A stretch of 23,762 nt of DNA. It comes from Roseiarcus sp. (GTDB lineage Bacteria > Pseudomonadota > Alphaproteobacteria > Rhizobiales > Beijerinckiaceae). The stretch lies in the NCBI GenBank assembly GCA_030153205.1, contig JASLHV010000496.1, positions 1 through 23,762 of the forward strand, written 5' to 3'. Each line of letters starts with the position of its first letter. The first letter of the stretch is position 1. Shown here one piece after another: positions 1 to 7,520 of this stretch. The notes beneath the pieces are model-generated. The model was not told the origin of the DNA and searched no databases. It worked only from the letters and a program-made list of their open reading frames with translations. A program made the position numbers and the translations under genes.

Positions 1-2
1 CG

Positions 3-1061
3 GAAGCAGCGCCCATCGCGCCCGGACAGATTTTGATCACTCTCACGAATACAGGTTGCCAGCCCAATAATGTGGCTGTGCAAGCCGGCAAGACAACGTT
101 CAAGATTCAAAACGACAGCAGCCGCGCCGTCGAGTGGGAAATCCTTAAGAACGAGCTTGTCATCGACGAGCGTGAGAACATTATGCCGGGTTTCTCACAG
201 GTCATGACGACGACGCTCGATGCCGGCGATTACGAGATGCGCTGCGGTCTCTTGAGCAATCCCTTCGGCATTCTGAAGGTCGCAGCGACGGATGCCGCGC
301 TGGCCAAGCCGTCGGCGATGGAGCTGGTGGGACCGCTCGCTGAATACAAGAACTACGTCAAGAGCGAAGTCGATGCGCTTGTCGTGGGCACGCGCAAGCT
401 CGTCGACGCCGTCAAAGCCGGCAAACTCGCCGACGCCGAGAAAGCTTATGCGCCAGCCCACTTGCATTATGAGCGCGTCGAGCCGATCGCCGAATTGTTC
501 AACGATCTCGACGGATCGATGGATTCGCGTGAAGACGACTTTGAAAAGAAGGCGGATGATCCGAAGTTCTTGGGCTTCCATCGCATCGAGAAGGGCATCT
601 TCTCGGATAAGAGCACGAAGGATCTCGGGCCGGTCGCCGACAAGCTCATGACCGACGCGCTTGATTTGCAGAAGCGCCTCGACGCCTTGACCATCGCGCC
701 TAAGAATCTCGTTGGAGGCGCGGCCGATCTGATCGAGGAAGTCGCCACGAAAAAGATCACTGGCGAAGAAGATCGCTACAGCCGCACTGATCTTTGGGAC
801 TTCCAGGCCAATATTGACGGCGCGCAGAAGATTGTCGCTTTGCTGCGCCCGCTGATCCAGAAGCAGGACGCGAAGCTGACCGCGCGCCTTACCGACAATT
901 TCGGCAAAATCGATGGGGTCCTCGCGAAATATAAAACGAAGGATGGCGGTTTCGTCAGCTACGAGAAACTGTCCGACCAGGATCGTACGGCGCTTAAGGG
1001 ACCTATTACCACGCTCGCCGAGGATTTGTCGGCTCTGAAAGGCACGCTTGGCGTGGAGTAA
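3..1061 (+). CDS. efeO: EfeO iron uptake protein (cupredoxin + imelysin), 5' end cut by window
   Basis: Periplasmic component of the EfeUOB iron transporter, thought to bind iron and pass it to the permease EfeU. The reading frame is open from the first bases of the window (residues EAAPIAPGQ precede the TTG at 33), so the true start and signal peptide lie outside; the TTG is not the start. The N-terminal third looks like a cupredoxin domain ending in a copper-site-like MRCGLLSNPFG segment (about 237-269). The rest is an all-helical M75 imelysin domain with the family's HxxE metal motif (HRIE, 579-590). The stop lies 18 nt before efeB, so the two genes form an operon; efeU would be expected upstream. 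Family assignment is strong. EfeM-type proteins lack the cupredoxin domain, which favours EfeO. Confidence 0.93.
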   Translation, partial: EAAPIAPGQILITLTNTGCQPNNVAVQAGKTTFKIQNDSSRAVEWEILKNELVIDERENIMPGFSQVMTTTLDAGDYEMRCGLLSNPFGILKVAATDAALAKPSAMELVGPLAEYKNYVKSEVDALVVGTRKLVDAVKAGKLADAEKAYAPAHLHYERVEPIAELFNDLDGSMDSREDDFEKKADDPKFLGFHRIEKGIFSDKSTKDLGPVADKLMTDALDLQKRLDALTIAPKNLVGGAADLIEEVATKKITGEEDRYSRTDLWDFQANIDGAQKIVALLRPLIQKQDAKLTARLTDNFGKIDGVLAKYKTKDGGFVSYEKLSDQDRTALKGPITTLAEDLSALKGTLGVE

Positions 1062-1079
1062 GAGGGAGCAGGAGCGGGT

Positions 1080-2381
1080 ATGTCGGACCAGAAATCGGGT
1101 TGTCCGTTTCATGGCTTCCGCGGGGACGAGGGCGGCTTGGCGCAGCCTGGCCGCCGCGCTCTATTGCTCGGCATTGCCGGCGGCGCGCTTGGTCTTAGCG
1201 CGGCGTCGGCCCCTGCGGCGCTCGCCGAAGAGCCCAAGCAGGACGATGACGGGACCGCCGCCGCGCAGCCGTTTTATGGAGTGCATCAATCAGGCGTCGT
1301 GACCCCGCAGCCGGCCGCAGCGCTCATCGTCTCCTTCGATGTGTTGGCGAGCGAACGAAACGACCTCGAACGTCTCTTCAAAACATTGACTAGTCGTATC
1401 GCTTTCCTGATGAGAGGCGGCGATGCCGAAACGCGGGATCCTAAGTTTCCGCCGCCGGATTCGGGATTACTGGGGCCGAAAGTGTTCCCCGACAATCTGA
1501 CAGTCACAGTCGGTCTCGGCGCTTCTTTGTTCGATCAACGCTTCGGACTCGCCAAGGTCAAGCCGATACGCCTCGAGGCGATGGAGCAGTTTCCGAACGA
1601 CGCGCTGGACGTCAAACTATGTCACGGCGATGTTCTCCTGCAGTTTTGTTCGAACACCGCCGAGACCAATATCCACGCGCTGCGCGATATCCTGAAGCAT
1701 ACGCCGGATCTCCTGGCGCCGCGGTGGAAGATCGATGGATTCTTGCCGCCCCATACGATCCGGAAGCTTGGCAAGGAGACCGTCCGCAATCTCCTCGGCT
1801 TCAAGGATGGGACGGCCAATCTCGACGCCAGCGACGAGAAGTTGATGGACGAGATCGTCTGGGTGCAACCGGAGGCGCATGAACCGTCATGGACGGCCGG
1901 CGGAACCTATCAGGTCGTTCGCATCATCCGCATGTTCGTGGAGCGTTGGGATCGTACCACGCTTGCCGAACAGCAAACGATCATCGGCAGGGACAAGGCG
2001 AGCGGTGCGCCGCTTACTATGGCGGACGAACACGATACGCCCAGATACGACGACGACCCGAAAGGCGAGCGCATGCCGCTGACGGCGCACATTCGGCTCG
2101 CCAATCCGCGCTCAGCTCAGACGGAGGCGAACCGCATTCTGCGTCGTGGCTACAATTATTCGCGCGGCCTTTCGAGCGCGGGGCAGTTGGACATGGGATT
2201 GCTTTTCGTCTGCTTCCAGTCCGATCTTCAGGCCGGTTTCCTAAGCGTGCAAGCGCGGCTCAATGGCGAGCCGTTGGAAGAATATATCAAGCCCGTTGGC
2301 GGAGGGTATTTCTTCGTCCTCCCCGGCGTTCGCTCGGCCGGGACTTATCTGGGCGAAGATTTATTGAAAACGACCGTCTAA
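1080..2381 (+). CDS. efeB: EfeB, Tat-exported DyP-type heme peroxidase / deferrochelatase
   Basis: A 433-residue dye-decolorising-type heme peroxidase that works with EfeO in periplasmic iron acquisition; whether it oxidises ferrous iron or takes iron out of heme is debated for the family. A twin-arginine signal is visible (GRRALLLGIAGGALGLSAA, about residues 24-42). The GxxDG motif is GFKDG at 240-244 with the distal Asp at D243; the proximal heme ligand is H337 in AHIRLANPR and the distal Arg is R355. The spacing of these three residues matches my memory of E. coli EfeB with a constant offset of 8, so the active site looks intact. The ATG is preceded by a purine-rich GGGAGCAGGAG stretch. 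It is co-transcribed with efeO and ends just before a hairpin shared with the convergent gene. Confidence 0.95.
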   Translation: MSDQKSGCPFHGFRGDEGGLAQPGRRALLLGIAGGALGLSAASAPAALAEEPKQDDDGTAAAQPFYGVHQSGVVTPQPAAALIVSFDVLASERNDLERLFKTLTSRIAFLMRGGDAETRDPKFPPPDSGLLGPKVFPDNLTVTVGLGASLFDQRFGLAKVKPIRLEAMEQFPNDALDVKLCHGDVLLQFCSNTAETNIHALRDILKHTPDLLAPRWKIDGFLPPHTIRKLGKETVRNLLGFKDGTANLDASDEKLMDEIVWVQPEAHEPSWTAGGTYQVVRIIRMFVERWDRTTLAEQQTIIGRDKASGAPLTMADEHDTPRYDDDPKGERMPLTAHIRLANPRSAQTEANRILRRGYNYSRGLSSAGQLDMGLLFVCFQSDLQAGFLSVQARLNGEPLEEYIKPVGGGYFFVLPGVRSAGTYLGEDLLKTTV

Positions 2382-2385
2382 AGAA

Positions 2386-2407
2386 ACGCGGCGCCTGAGC
2401 GCCGCGT
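2386..2407. terminator. Hairpin between convergent efeB and glycine-rich gene
   Basis: Perfect 9-bp stem ACGCGGCGC / GCGCCGCGT with a CTGA loop. On the minus strand it is followed by TTTCTTTAG, so it best fits an intrinsic terminator for the minus-strand gene ending at 2421. On the plus strand no T-run follows, so for efeB it may only act as a 3' stabilising stem. Confidence 0.7.
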
Positions 2408-2420
2408 CCTGGCGAAGCGT

Positions 2421-3227
2421 TCAGCGCTGGGCGACTTTCTGGCACAACAGCACGAGTTTATCGTCGTAGCCGCTCGGATCGGCGAGGATCGACGGGCAAA
2501 GTCGCTTGACGGCGATTTTAAGCGTAGCACCGTCGCTGGATTGCGAAGAGAGGCCGCTCAGGCCTGAGTTGGACGTCGGTCCCGTCGACGGGCCGACGCT
2601 TGCGCTCATCCCGGGGTCTACGCCTGTACTTACACCGCTTGGGTCGCCGACCGCCGTGTTGAGGCCGGCATTGACTCCGCTTGGGTCGCCGACCGCCGTG
2701 TTGAGGCCAGCATTGACTCCGCTTGGGTCACCAACCGCCGCGTTCAGGCCGGAATTGATACCGCTCGGGTCGCCGACGGCCGCGTTGAGACCAGTATTGA
2801 CTCCGTTCGGTCCGCCGATGGTGGCGCCGAGGCCGGCATTGATACCATTCGCGCCGCCAACTGATGTCCCGACGCCTGCGTTCACGCCGTTGGAACCCCC
2901 GGCGGTCGCAGCGCCATTTACGCCGACACCGCTCGGCGCGCCGACACTCGCGGCGACGCCGGCGTTCACGCCGCTTGGTCCGCCGACGCTCGTGCCGACG
3001 CCGGCGTTCGCGCCGGTCGGTCCGCCGACGCCAACGCCAACGCCGACGCTAGCGCTCACGCCCTTGCCGACGCCTACCCCGACTCCCACTCCGACTCCGC
3101 CACTGCCTTTTCCCGCAGCGGGCCCGGCCGCGTCCGCCGCGCCGATTGTTAGTGTCGCGAAAAGCGCCGCCGCGGTTGCTCGTACCAAGACCCGGCGACA
3201 AGTGGACATGCGTAGCGACCTATCCAT
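2421..3227 (-). CDS. Secreted glycine-rich protein with 14-residue tandem repeats, function unknown
   Basis: A 268-residue protein. The N-terminus looks like a Sec signal peptide (basic start, hydrophobic ATAAALFATLTIG, cleavage near AADA-AG, about residue 33). Next come a (GV)n stretch and about ten 14-residue repeats of the type AVGDPSGVNAGLNT, with variable first half and constant G-N-G spacing. The C-terminus (about 230-268) is different: it is non-repetitive, has two cysteines (RLCPSI, LLCQKV) and may be a small folded or anchoring domain. I recall Gly-Val repeat proteins with a similar Cys-containing tail as hypothetical proteins in Hyphomicrobiales, but no function is known to me. The ATG at 3227 is supported by GGAGG five bases upstream. 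The plus-strand ORF through the same DNA (Pro/Thr-rich) is the mirror of the repeat. Confidence 0.8.
   Translation of the reverse strand: MDRSLRMSTCRRVLVRATAAALFATLTIGAADAAGPAAGKGSGGVGVGVGVGVGKGVSASVGVGVGVGGPTGANAGVGTSVGGPSGVNAGVAASVGAPSGVGVNGAATAGGSNGVNAGVGTSVGGANGINAGLGATIGGPNGVNTGLNAAVGDPSGINSGLNAAVGDPSGVNAGLNTAVGDPSGVNAGLNTAVGDPSGVSTGVDPGMSASVGPSTGPTSNSGLSGLSSQSSDGATLKIAVKRLCPSILADPSGYDDKLVLLCQKVAQR
2635..3054 (-). repeat. 42-nt in-frame tandem repeat, about ten units
   Basis: Units begin at 2635, 2677, 2719, 2761, 2803, 2845, 2887, 2929, 2971 and 3013 (plus-strand coordinates), each starting CCG(C/T)T(T/C)GG or a close variant. The period is exactly 42 nt, or 14 codons. The units at 2635 and 2677 differ at one base over the 42 nt compared, whereas units beyond 2800 are strongly diverged. 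The array is therefore youngest at the 3' end of the gene. The adjacent 3055-3110 stretch is a short (GV)n codon repeat. Confidence 0.9.
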
Positions 3228-3408
3228 GACAACCTCCGCGTTCCATCTGTTTCGAAGTGAGAAGATCGGAACGTACGGAGAATGTGTGATCGCGATGATT
3301 GTTTCGACTATCCAAGGACGAGGTACGGCGATTAGGTATCAGGGACACCATTGGATGAACAGTAATACACAGGCTTTAGACGATATTTATGACAATTAAA
3401 CGCTTTAT

Positions 3409-3421
3409 TGACGCAACGTCA
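3409..3421. promoter_or_regulatory. Palindrome TGACG-N3-CGTCA (proximal copy)
   Basis: TGACGcaaCGTCA, five-base arms around three bases, about 180 nt upstream of the start of the glycine-rich gene. The same architecture recurs exactly 100 nt further away. It is plausible as a dimeric regulator site; no known regulator is assigned. Confidence 0.4.
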
Positions 3422-3507
3422 GCCTTGTCCAAGGTACGTCTATGTAATTGATTTCGACTGGCGACGGTTGGCGGCGCGCTGAGATTTAGCGACAATTGCG
3501 TGCTACG

Positions 3508-3522
3508 CTGACGTCGCGTCAG
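3508..3522. promoter_or_regulatory. Palindrome CTGACG-N3-CGTCAG (distal copy)
   Basis: CTGACGtcgCGTCAG, six-base arms, about 13 nt past the lolD stop on the minus strand. It shares the TGACG-N3-CGTCA core with the copy at 3409. It could be a second operator half-site or a weak stem after lolD; there is no T-run. Confidence 0.4.
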
Positions 3523-3534
3523 GGCATTGCGCTG

Positions 3535-4233
3535 CTACGAAAGTTCAAGGACGCGTCCTTCTTGCAGCGTGACGCGTCGGTCCATTCGGGCGGCGAGGTC
3601 CAGATTGTGAGTTGCAATCAACGCGGCCAGCCCGCTCGCTTTGACGAGTGCGGTGAGGGTCGAAAAAACATGATCGGCGGTCTTGGGGTCCAGATTACCC
3701 GTCGGTTCATCGGCGAGCAAAATGCGCGGGCCGTTAGCGACCGCCCGCGCGATGGCGACTCGCTGCTGCTCTCCTCCCGATAGCTCCGCCGGGCGATGAC
3801 GCTCCCGCGCGCCGAGGCCGAGGTAGCTTAGCAATTCGCTCGCGCGTTTGGCGGCTTCAGCGCGGCTAAGCCCACGGATCATCTGGGGCAGGATGATATT
3901 CTCCGCGGCCGAAAATTCCGGCAATAAATGGTGGAATTGATAGACGAAACCCATCTCGCTGCGACGCAGCGCGGTACGCCGGTCGTCCGACATGCCAGCC
4001 GTTCCGGCGCCCGCCACGAAGACTTCTCCCGCGTCCGGCGCCTCTAGAAGCCCCGCGACATGGAGAAGCGTCGATTTGCCTGCGCCGGAAGGGGCGATCA
4101 AGGCCACCGATTGTCCGGGCCATAGGGCAAGCTCAGCGCCGCGAAGAATCTCGAGCAAAGTCTCACCGCGGCCGAAATGTTTGTCGACGCTTTGAAGCCA
4201 TAGCGCCGGGGTCGCCGCTTGCGCATCATTCAT
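3535..4233 (-). CDS. lolD: LolD, ATPase of the lipoprotein-releasing ABC transporter
   Basis: A 232-residue ABC ATPase that powers release of outer-membrane lipoproteins from the inner membrane to the periplasmic carrier LolA. Visible motifs: Walker A APSGAGKST, Q-loop region YQFHHLLPEFSAAEN, signature LSGGEQQRVAIARA, Walker B ILLADEPTGNLD and H-loop ATHN. HHLLPEF after the Q-loop is typical of the LolD/MacB branch. The first Walker A residue is Ala rather than the usual Gly. I chose the ATG at 4233 (MNDAQAATPAL): it overlaps the permease stop (ATGAATGA) and has GAGG upstream, whereas the longer frame begins at an unsupported GTG at 4269. It is translationally coupled to the permease gene. 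Confidence 0.93.
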   Translation of the reverse strand: MNDAQAATPALWLQSVDKHFGRGETLLEILRGAELALWPGQSVALIAPSGAGKSTLLHVAGLLEAPDAGEVFVAGAGTAGMSDDRRTALRRSEMGFVYQFHHLLPEFSAAENIILPQMIRGLSRAEAAKRASELLSYLGLGARERHRPAELSGGEQQRVAIARAVANGPRILLADEPTGNLDPKTADHVFSTLTALVKASGLAALIATHNLDLAARMDRRVTLQEGRVLELS

Positions 4234-5530
4234 AGCGCAAGGCCTCGACGGGATCGAGTCGGGCGGCACGCCAGGATGGATAGAGCGTCGCAGCGAGGGA
4301 GAGAAGAAGCGTCATCATCACAACCGCGGCGATATCCGACGGCTCGACGCGCGAGGGCAGGCGAGACAGGAAATAGGCCTCGGCGGGGAAGAGATTGGCG
4401 TCGAGAAGCCAATTCAGCCCATGGCGAATTCCTTCGACATTATGCGCAACGAGGAGGCCAAGAAGTACGCCGACGAAGGTGCCCCCGAAACCGATCGTCG
4501 CGCCGGTGATCAGGAAAATGCGCATCACGGCGCCCCGCGTTGCGCCCATAGTGCGCAGGACTGCGATGTCCCGCGCCTTGTCCTGCACCAACATGATCAA
4601 GCCGGAGATAATGTTCAGTGCGGCGACGAGAACGATCAATGTCAGAATCGCGAACATGACGTTGCGCTCGACAGTCAGAGCGTCGAAGAAAGTTTGATCG
4701 CGTTGGCGCCAATCGATCATGATGATCGGCCGCTGCAGCGCGGGTTCAATACGATCACGCATCTCGTCCATATGATCAGGATTGTCGACAAAGACCTCGA
4801 TAACATTCGCCTGTCCGTCGAGGTTGAAAAAGGCCTGGGCCTCTGGAAGCGGCATGAAGACGAATGTATTGTCGAACTGAAACATGCCGATCTGGAAAAT
4901 CGCGACGACCGGATAGGACTTGATGCGCGGCGTGACGCCAAAGGGAGTCTGCGCGCCGCGAGGCGCGATGATTGTGATGCGGTCGCCGATGCGCAAGCTC
5001 AAATGCTCAGCAAGGCGCACGCCGATCGCTACGCCTTGGGCGTTGTCGAATCCATCAAGCGTACCGAGGGTAATGTGGCCGCCGACGCCAGGCAGGCGCT
5101 TCAGGTCAGCCTCGCGCACGCCGCGAGCGAGAACGCCCGAGGAATTGTACTGCGAGGAGGCGAGCGCTTGCCCCTCGACGAGCGGCAGGGCCAATGTAAC
5201 GCCGTCTACTTTGCTGACTCGGTCAGTCACAGCCCCGTAGTCGGTGAGCGGCGTGTCGGCCGCTTGAAGGAAAATGTGCCCGTTGAGGCCAATGATCTTA
5301 TCGAGAAGGTCGTGGCGGAAACCGTTCATCACCGACATCACGACGATCAAGGCGCCGACGCCGAGTACAATGCCGAGAAAGGAGAAGCCCGCGATGACCG
5401 AGATCGAGCCATGTTTGCGGCGCGCGCGCAGATAGCGAAACGCCACCATCCATTCGAAGGGTGAAAAGGGGCGCGTCTTCATCGACGGCGCGTTGACTTG
5501 GATGGGGACATCGCTGGCGGCGCCGGTCAT
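4226..5530 (-). CDS. lolC: LolC/LolE-type lipoprotein-releasing permease
   Basis: A 434-residue inner-membrane permease of the Lol ABC transporter. It has the FtsX/MacB layout: one N-terminal membrane helix (about 40-65, SVIAGFSFLGIVLGVGALIVV), a large periplasmic domain, then three C-terminal helices ending near YPSWRAARLDPVEALRYE, the family's typical tail. Only one permease gene accompanies lolD here. That fits a homodimeric arrangement (called LolF in some bacteria), unless a second copy exists elsewhere; the LolC name is therefore provisional. It lies downstream of proS by 67 nt. The start at 5530 has no clean Shine-Dalgarno; ATG at 5482 (MKTRPFSPFEW) is an alternative that keeps the conserved N-terminus. 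Confidence 0.9.
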   Translation of the reverse strand: MTGAASDVPIQVNAPSMKTRPFSPFEWMVAFRYLRARRKHGSISVIAGFSFLGIVLGVGALIVVMSVMNGFRHDLLDKIIGLNGHIFLQAADTPLTDYGAVTDRVSKVDGVTLALPLVEGQALASSQYNSSGVLARGVREADLKRLPGVGGHITLGTLDGFDNAQGVAIGVRLAEHLSLRIGDRITIIAPRGAQTPFGVTPRIKSYPVVAIFQIGMFQFDNTFVFMPLPEAQAFFNLDGQANVIEVFVDNPDHMDEMRDRIEPALQRPIIMIDWRQRDQTFFDALTVERNVMFAILTLIVLVAALNIISGLIMLVQDKARDIAVLRTMGATRGAVMRIFLITGATIGFGGTFVGVLLGLLVAHNVEGIRHGLNWLLDANLFPAEAYFLSRLPSRVEPSDIAAVVMMTLLLSLAATLYPSWRAARLDPVEALRYE

Positions 5531-5597
5531 GAAAGGGCGGCCTTTTCCCTTTTGTGGGGATGCGAGGCCATGACTGATATTCGTGCTGGCGCTCTCC

Positions 5598-6926
5598 TCA
5601 TACGTTCCCGCCGAACCGCCGGATCGCTTCCTCGATGCTGACCAATTCCCGCGCGCCGCCGCGGCGCTCCTTCAACTCGACTTTTCCCTCGGCCAGGCTA
5701 CGCGGACCGACGAGGATCTGATGCGGCAATCCGATAAGATCGAGCGTGGCGAATTTTGCGCCCGGCCGTTCATCGCGATCATCGTAAAGCACGTCCACGC
5801 CGGCGCCCTCCAGCGCCGCATGGATGCGATCGCAAGCCGCGTCGGTCGCGCTGTCGCCGACTTTGAGATTGGCGAGGCCGATCCTGAACGGCGCGACCGC
5901 TTCCGGCCAGATCATGCCCGCCTCGTCGTGATGGGCTTCGATCAAGGCCGCCACGAGACGGCCGGGGCCGATGCCGTATGAGCCGCCGTGAATGGCGTGC
6001 TCCTTGCCGTCCGGGCCATTGACCACTGCTTTCATCGGCTCGGAATATTTCGTTCCGAAGTAGAAAATATGGCCGACTTCGATTCCGCGCGCCGACAGCC
6101 GCGCCTCATCCGGCAGAGCAGCGAAGGCGGCCTCGTCGTGCTTCTCCGATGTCGCAGCGTAGAGCGAGGTCCATTTGTCGACCACCGCCTGCACCGCCGC
6201 AGTATCATCGAAATTGATCGTTTCGGGCGGGGGCGGGAAGCTCAAATAGTCCTTGTGGCAGTAGACTTCGCTCTCGCCGGTCGAAGCAAGAATGATGAAT
6301 TCGTGACTCAATTTTCCGCCGATCGGACCGGTGTCGGCGACCATCGGAATTGCAGTCACGCCAAGACGCAGAAAGGTACGCAGATAGGCGACGAACATCT
6401 TGTTGTAGGAGTGGCGCGCGCCCTCGGCGTCGAGATCGAAAGAATAGGCGTCTTTCATCAGGAATTCGCGCGACCGCATGACGCCGAAGCGCGGCCGAAC
6501 CTCGTCGCGAAATTTCCACTGGATATGGTACAAGTTGAGCGGCAGATCCTTGTACGAGCGAACATAGGCACGAAAGATTTCCGTGACCATCTCTTCATTG
6601 GTCGGACCGTAGAGCATGTCGCGCTCATGGCGATCCTTGAGGCGCAGCATCTCCTTGCCGTAATCGTCGTAGCGGCCGGACTCGCGCCAGAGGTCGGCCG
6701 ATTGGATCGTCGGCATAAGCAATTCGATGGCGCCGGACCTGTTCTGCTCCTCGCGGATGATCGTGTTGATCTTACTCAACACGCGCAGGCCCAATGGCAG
6801 CCAGGCGTAGCTGCCGGCGGCTTCCTGTCGAATCATGCCGGCGCGCAGCATCAGGCGATGCGACACGATCTCCGCTTCTTTGGGGTTCTCGCGCAGAATG
6901 GGCAGAAAATAGCGGGAAAGACGCAT
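5598..6926 (-). CDS. proS: Prolyl-tRNA synthetase, short alphaproteobacterial form
   Basis: A 442-residue class II aminoacyl-tRNA synthetase charging tRNA-Pro. Visible are the conserved N-terminal RLSRYFLPILRENP, the GSYAWLPLGLRVL segment, motif 2 region RFGVMRSREFLMKDAYSF, and motif 3 region GIGPGRLVAALIEA followed by HHDEAGMIWP. The length fits the short form that lacks the editing insertion domain between motifs 2 and 3 found in E. coli ProRS. The ATG at 6926 was chosen because it begins at the conserved MRLSRYF and has GAGAG about eight bases upstream; the frame stays open to 6992 without homology. It is first in a probable proS-lolC-lolD operon. In many relatives dnaE follows lolD; here it does not. 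Confidence 0.95.
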   Translation of the reverse strand: MRLSRYFLPILRENPKEAEIVSHRLMLRAGMIRQEAAGSYAWLPLGLRVLSKINTIIREEQNRSGAIELLMPTIQSADLWRESGRYDDYGKEMLRLKDRHERDMLYGPTNEEMVTEIFRAYVRSYKDLPLNLYHIQWKFRDEVRPRFGVMRSREFLMKDAYSFDLDAEGARHSYNKMFVAYLRTFLRLGVTAIPMVADTGPIGGKLSHEFIILASTGESEVYCHKDYLSFPPPPETINFDDTAAVQAVVDKWTSLYAATSEKHDEAAFAALPDEARLSARGIEVGHIFYFGTKYSEPMKAVVNGPDGKEHAIHGGSYGIGPGRLVAALIEAHHDEAGMIWPEAVAPFRIGLANLKVGDSATDAACDRIHAALEGAGVDVLYDDRDERPGAKFATLDLIGLPHQILVGPRSLAEGKVELKERRGGARELVSIEEAIRRFGGNV

Positions 6927-7028
6927 CGGGACTCTCAAAAGATCGGTGGACGAATCGTGAAATGCGCGTTGCGCGCCGGCAAATGACGCCAAAGGGGCCC
7001 GGTTGACAAGCAGCGCGACAACAGGCGC

Positions 7029-7042
7029 TCACGATTTCGTGA
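7029..7042. promoter_or_regulatory. Palindrome TCACGA-TT-TCGTGA between proS and the DUF2282 gene
   Basis: Perfect six-base arms around TT in the divergent intergenic region, about 120 nt before the DUF2282 start and 100 nt before the proS start. A TTGACA-like hexamer sits at 7002-7007, but no good -10 follows it. Candidate operator; the regulator is unknown. Confidence 0.4.
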
Positions 7043-7161
7043 TCGCGACAGCCGGTAATCTTGTCGCGCTGGCTTTCGTAAGTCTGAGGCCAGCGCGAAA
7101 CGCCTGCTGGCGGGCGCACTGGCAAAGGTCAGCGCCCTCGCTTTCAACTCATGAGGATCTT

Positions 7162-7446
7162 ATGTCCAGCAAGACCGCCGTCGCCGTCACCCTCGTTGGT
7201 TCGCTCGCCGCTGCGCTCGCGCTCGCTTCCGCCGCCACGGCCGGTCCCGTCGCGGAGCAGAAAGGCGCCGACAAATGCTATGGAATCTCTCTTGCGGGTA
7301 AGAACGATTGCGCGGCGGGCGCGGGCACGAGTTGCGCCGGCACTTCGACCATCGACTATGACGCCCATGCCTGGAAATACGTGGCGAAGGGAACGTGCGA
7401 ATCGATGATGACTCCGAAAGGTCACGGCTCGCTAACCCAGGGCTGA
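7162..7446 (+). CDS. DUF2282 / bufferin (BufA1)-like secreted cysteine-rich peptide precursor
   Basis: A 94-residue precursor with a clear Sec signal peptide (residues 1-27, TLVGSLAAALALASAATA) and a core with four cysteines at 39, 50, 58 and 79 in the DUF2282 pattern KCYG - AGKNDC - SCAG - KGTC, ending GHGSL. DUF2282 proteins include the bufferins, periplasmic RiPPs whose central cysteines are modified by BufB (DUF692) with BufC (DUF2063); modified bufferins bind copper. Neither partner gene is next to this one, nor anywhere in the window, so modification here is unproven. The ATG at 7162 has GAGGA six bases upstream. A strong terminator follows, so the gene is a single-gene unit. Family call is firm; function as a bufferin is inference. 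Confidence 0.88.
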   Translation: MSSKTAVAVTLVGSLAAALALASAATAGPVAEQKGADKCYGISLAGKNDCAAGAGTSCAGTSTIDYDAHAWKYVAKGTCESMMTPKGHGSLTQG

Positions 7447-7471
7447 TCCCGCTCTTCTCATCAAAATGCCG

Positions 7472-7503
7472 CCCCCTTGCTGCATGGCGAGGGGGCCTTT
7501 TCG
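7472..7503 (+). terminator. Intrinsic terminator after the DUF2282 gene
   Basis: Stem CCCCCTTGC / GCGAGGGGG (nine pairs, one G-T wobble) with a TGCATG loop, followed by CCTTTTCG. It lies 26 nt past the stop codon. Confidence 0.85.
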
Positions 7504-7520
7504 TGACTGGGCGAACGCGC

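Larger units (their letters stand above)
3228..3534. other. Intergenic region between lolD end and glycine-rich gene
   Basis: 307 bases without a convincing gene. It is clearly more AT-rich than its flanks around 3290-3450, as expected for the promoter of the minus-strand gene starting at 3227, whose GGAGG site is at 3233-3237. It carries two palindromes of the form TGACG-N3-CGTCA. No strong terminator with a T-run was seen for lolD; the distal palindrome is the only stem near its stop. Confidence 0.6.

Noticed and set aside
195..1112. 305-codon minus-strand frame over efeO
   Set aside because: Antisense to efeO, whose HxxE and cupredoxin motifs are clear.
2506..3399. 297-codon plus-strand Pro/Thr-rich frame across the 42-nt repeats
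   Set aside because: Period of 42 nt keeps all frames open. The minus strand has the signal peptide, GGAGG site and structured C-terminus, while the plus frame has none of these.
4421..5464. 347-codon plus-strand frame over the LolC/E permease
   Set aside because: Antisense to conserved permease; highly charged shadow composition.
5536..5580. 14-codon ORF overlapping the lolC start (possible leader peptide)
   Set aside because: No ribosome binding site and no regulatory codon pattern; too short to support.
5988..6986. 332-codon plus-strand frame over proS
   Set aside because: Mirror of the conserved synthetase gene; no domain.
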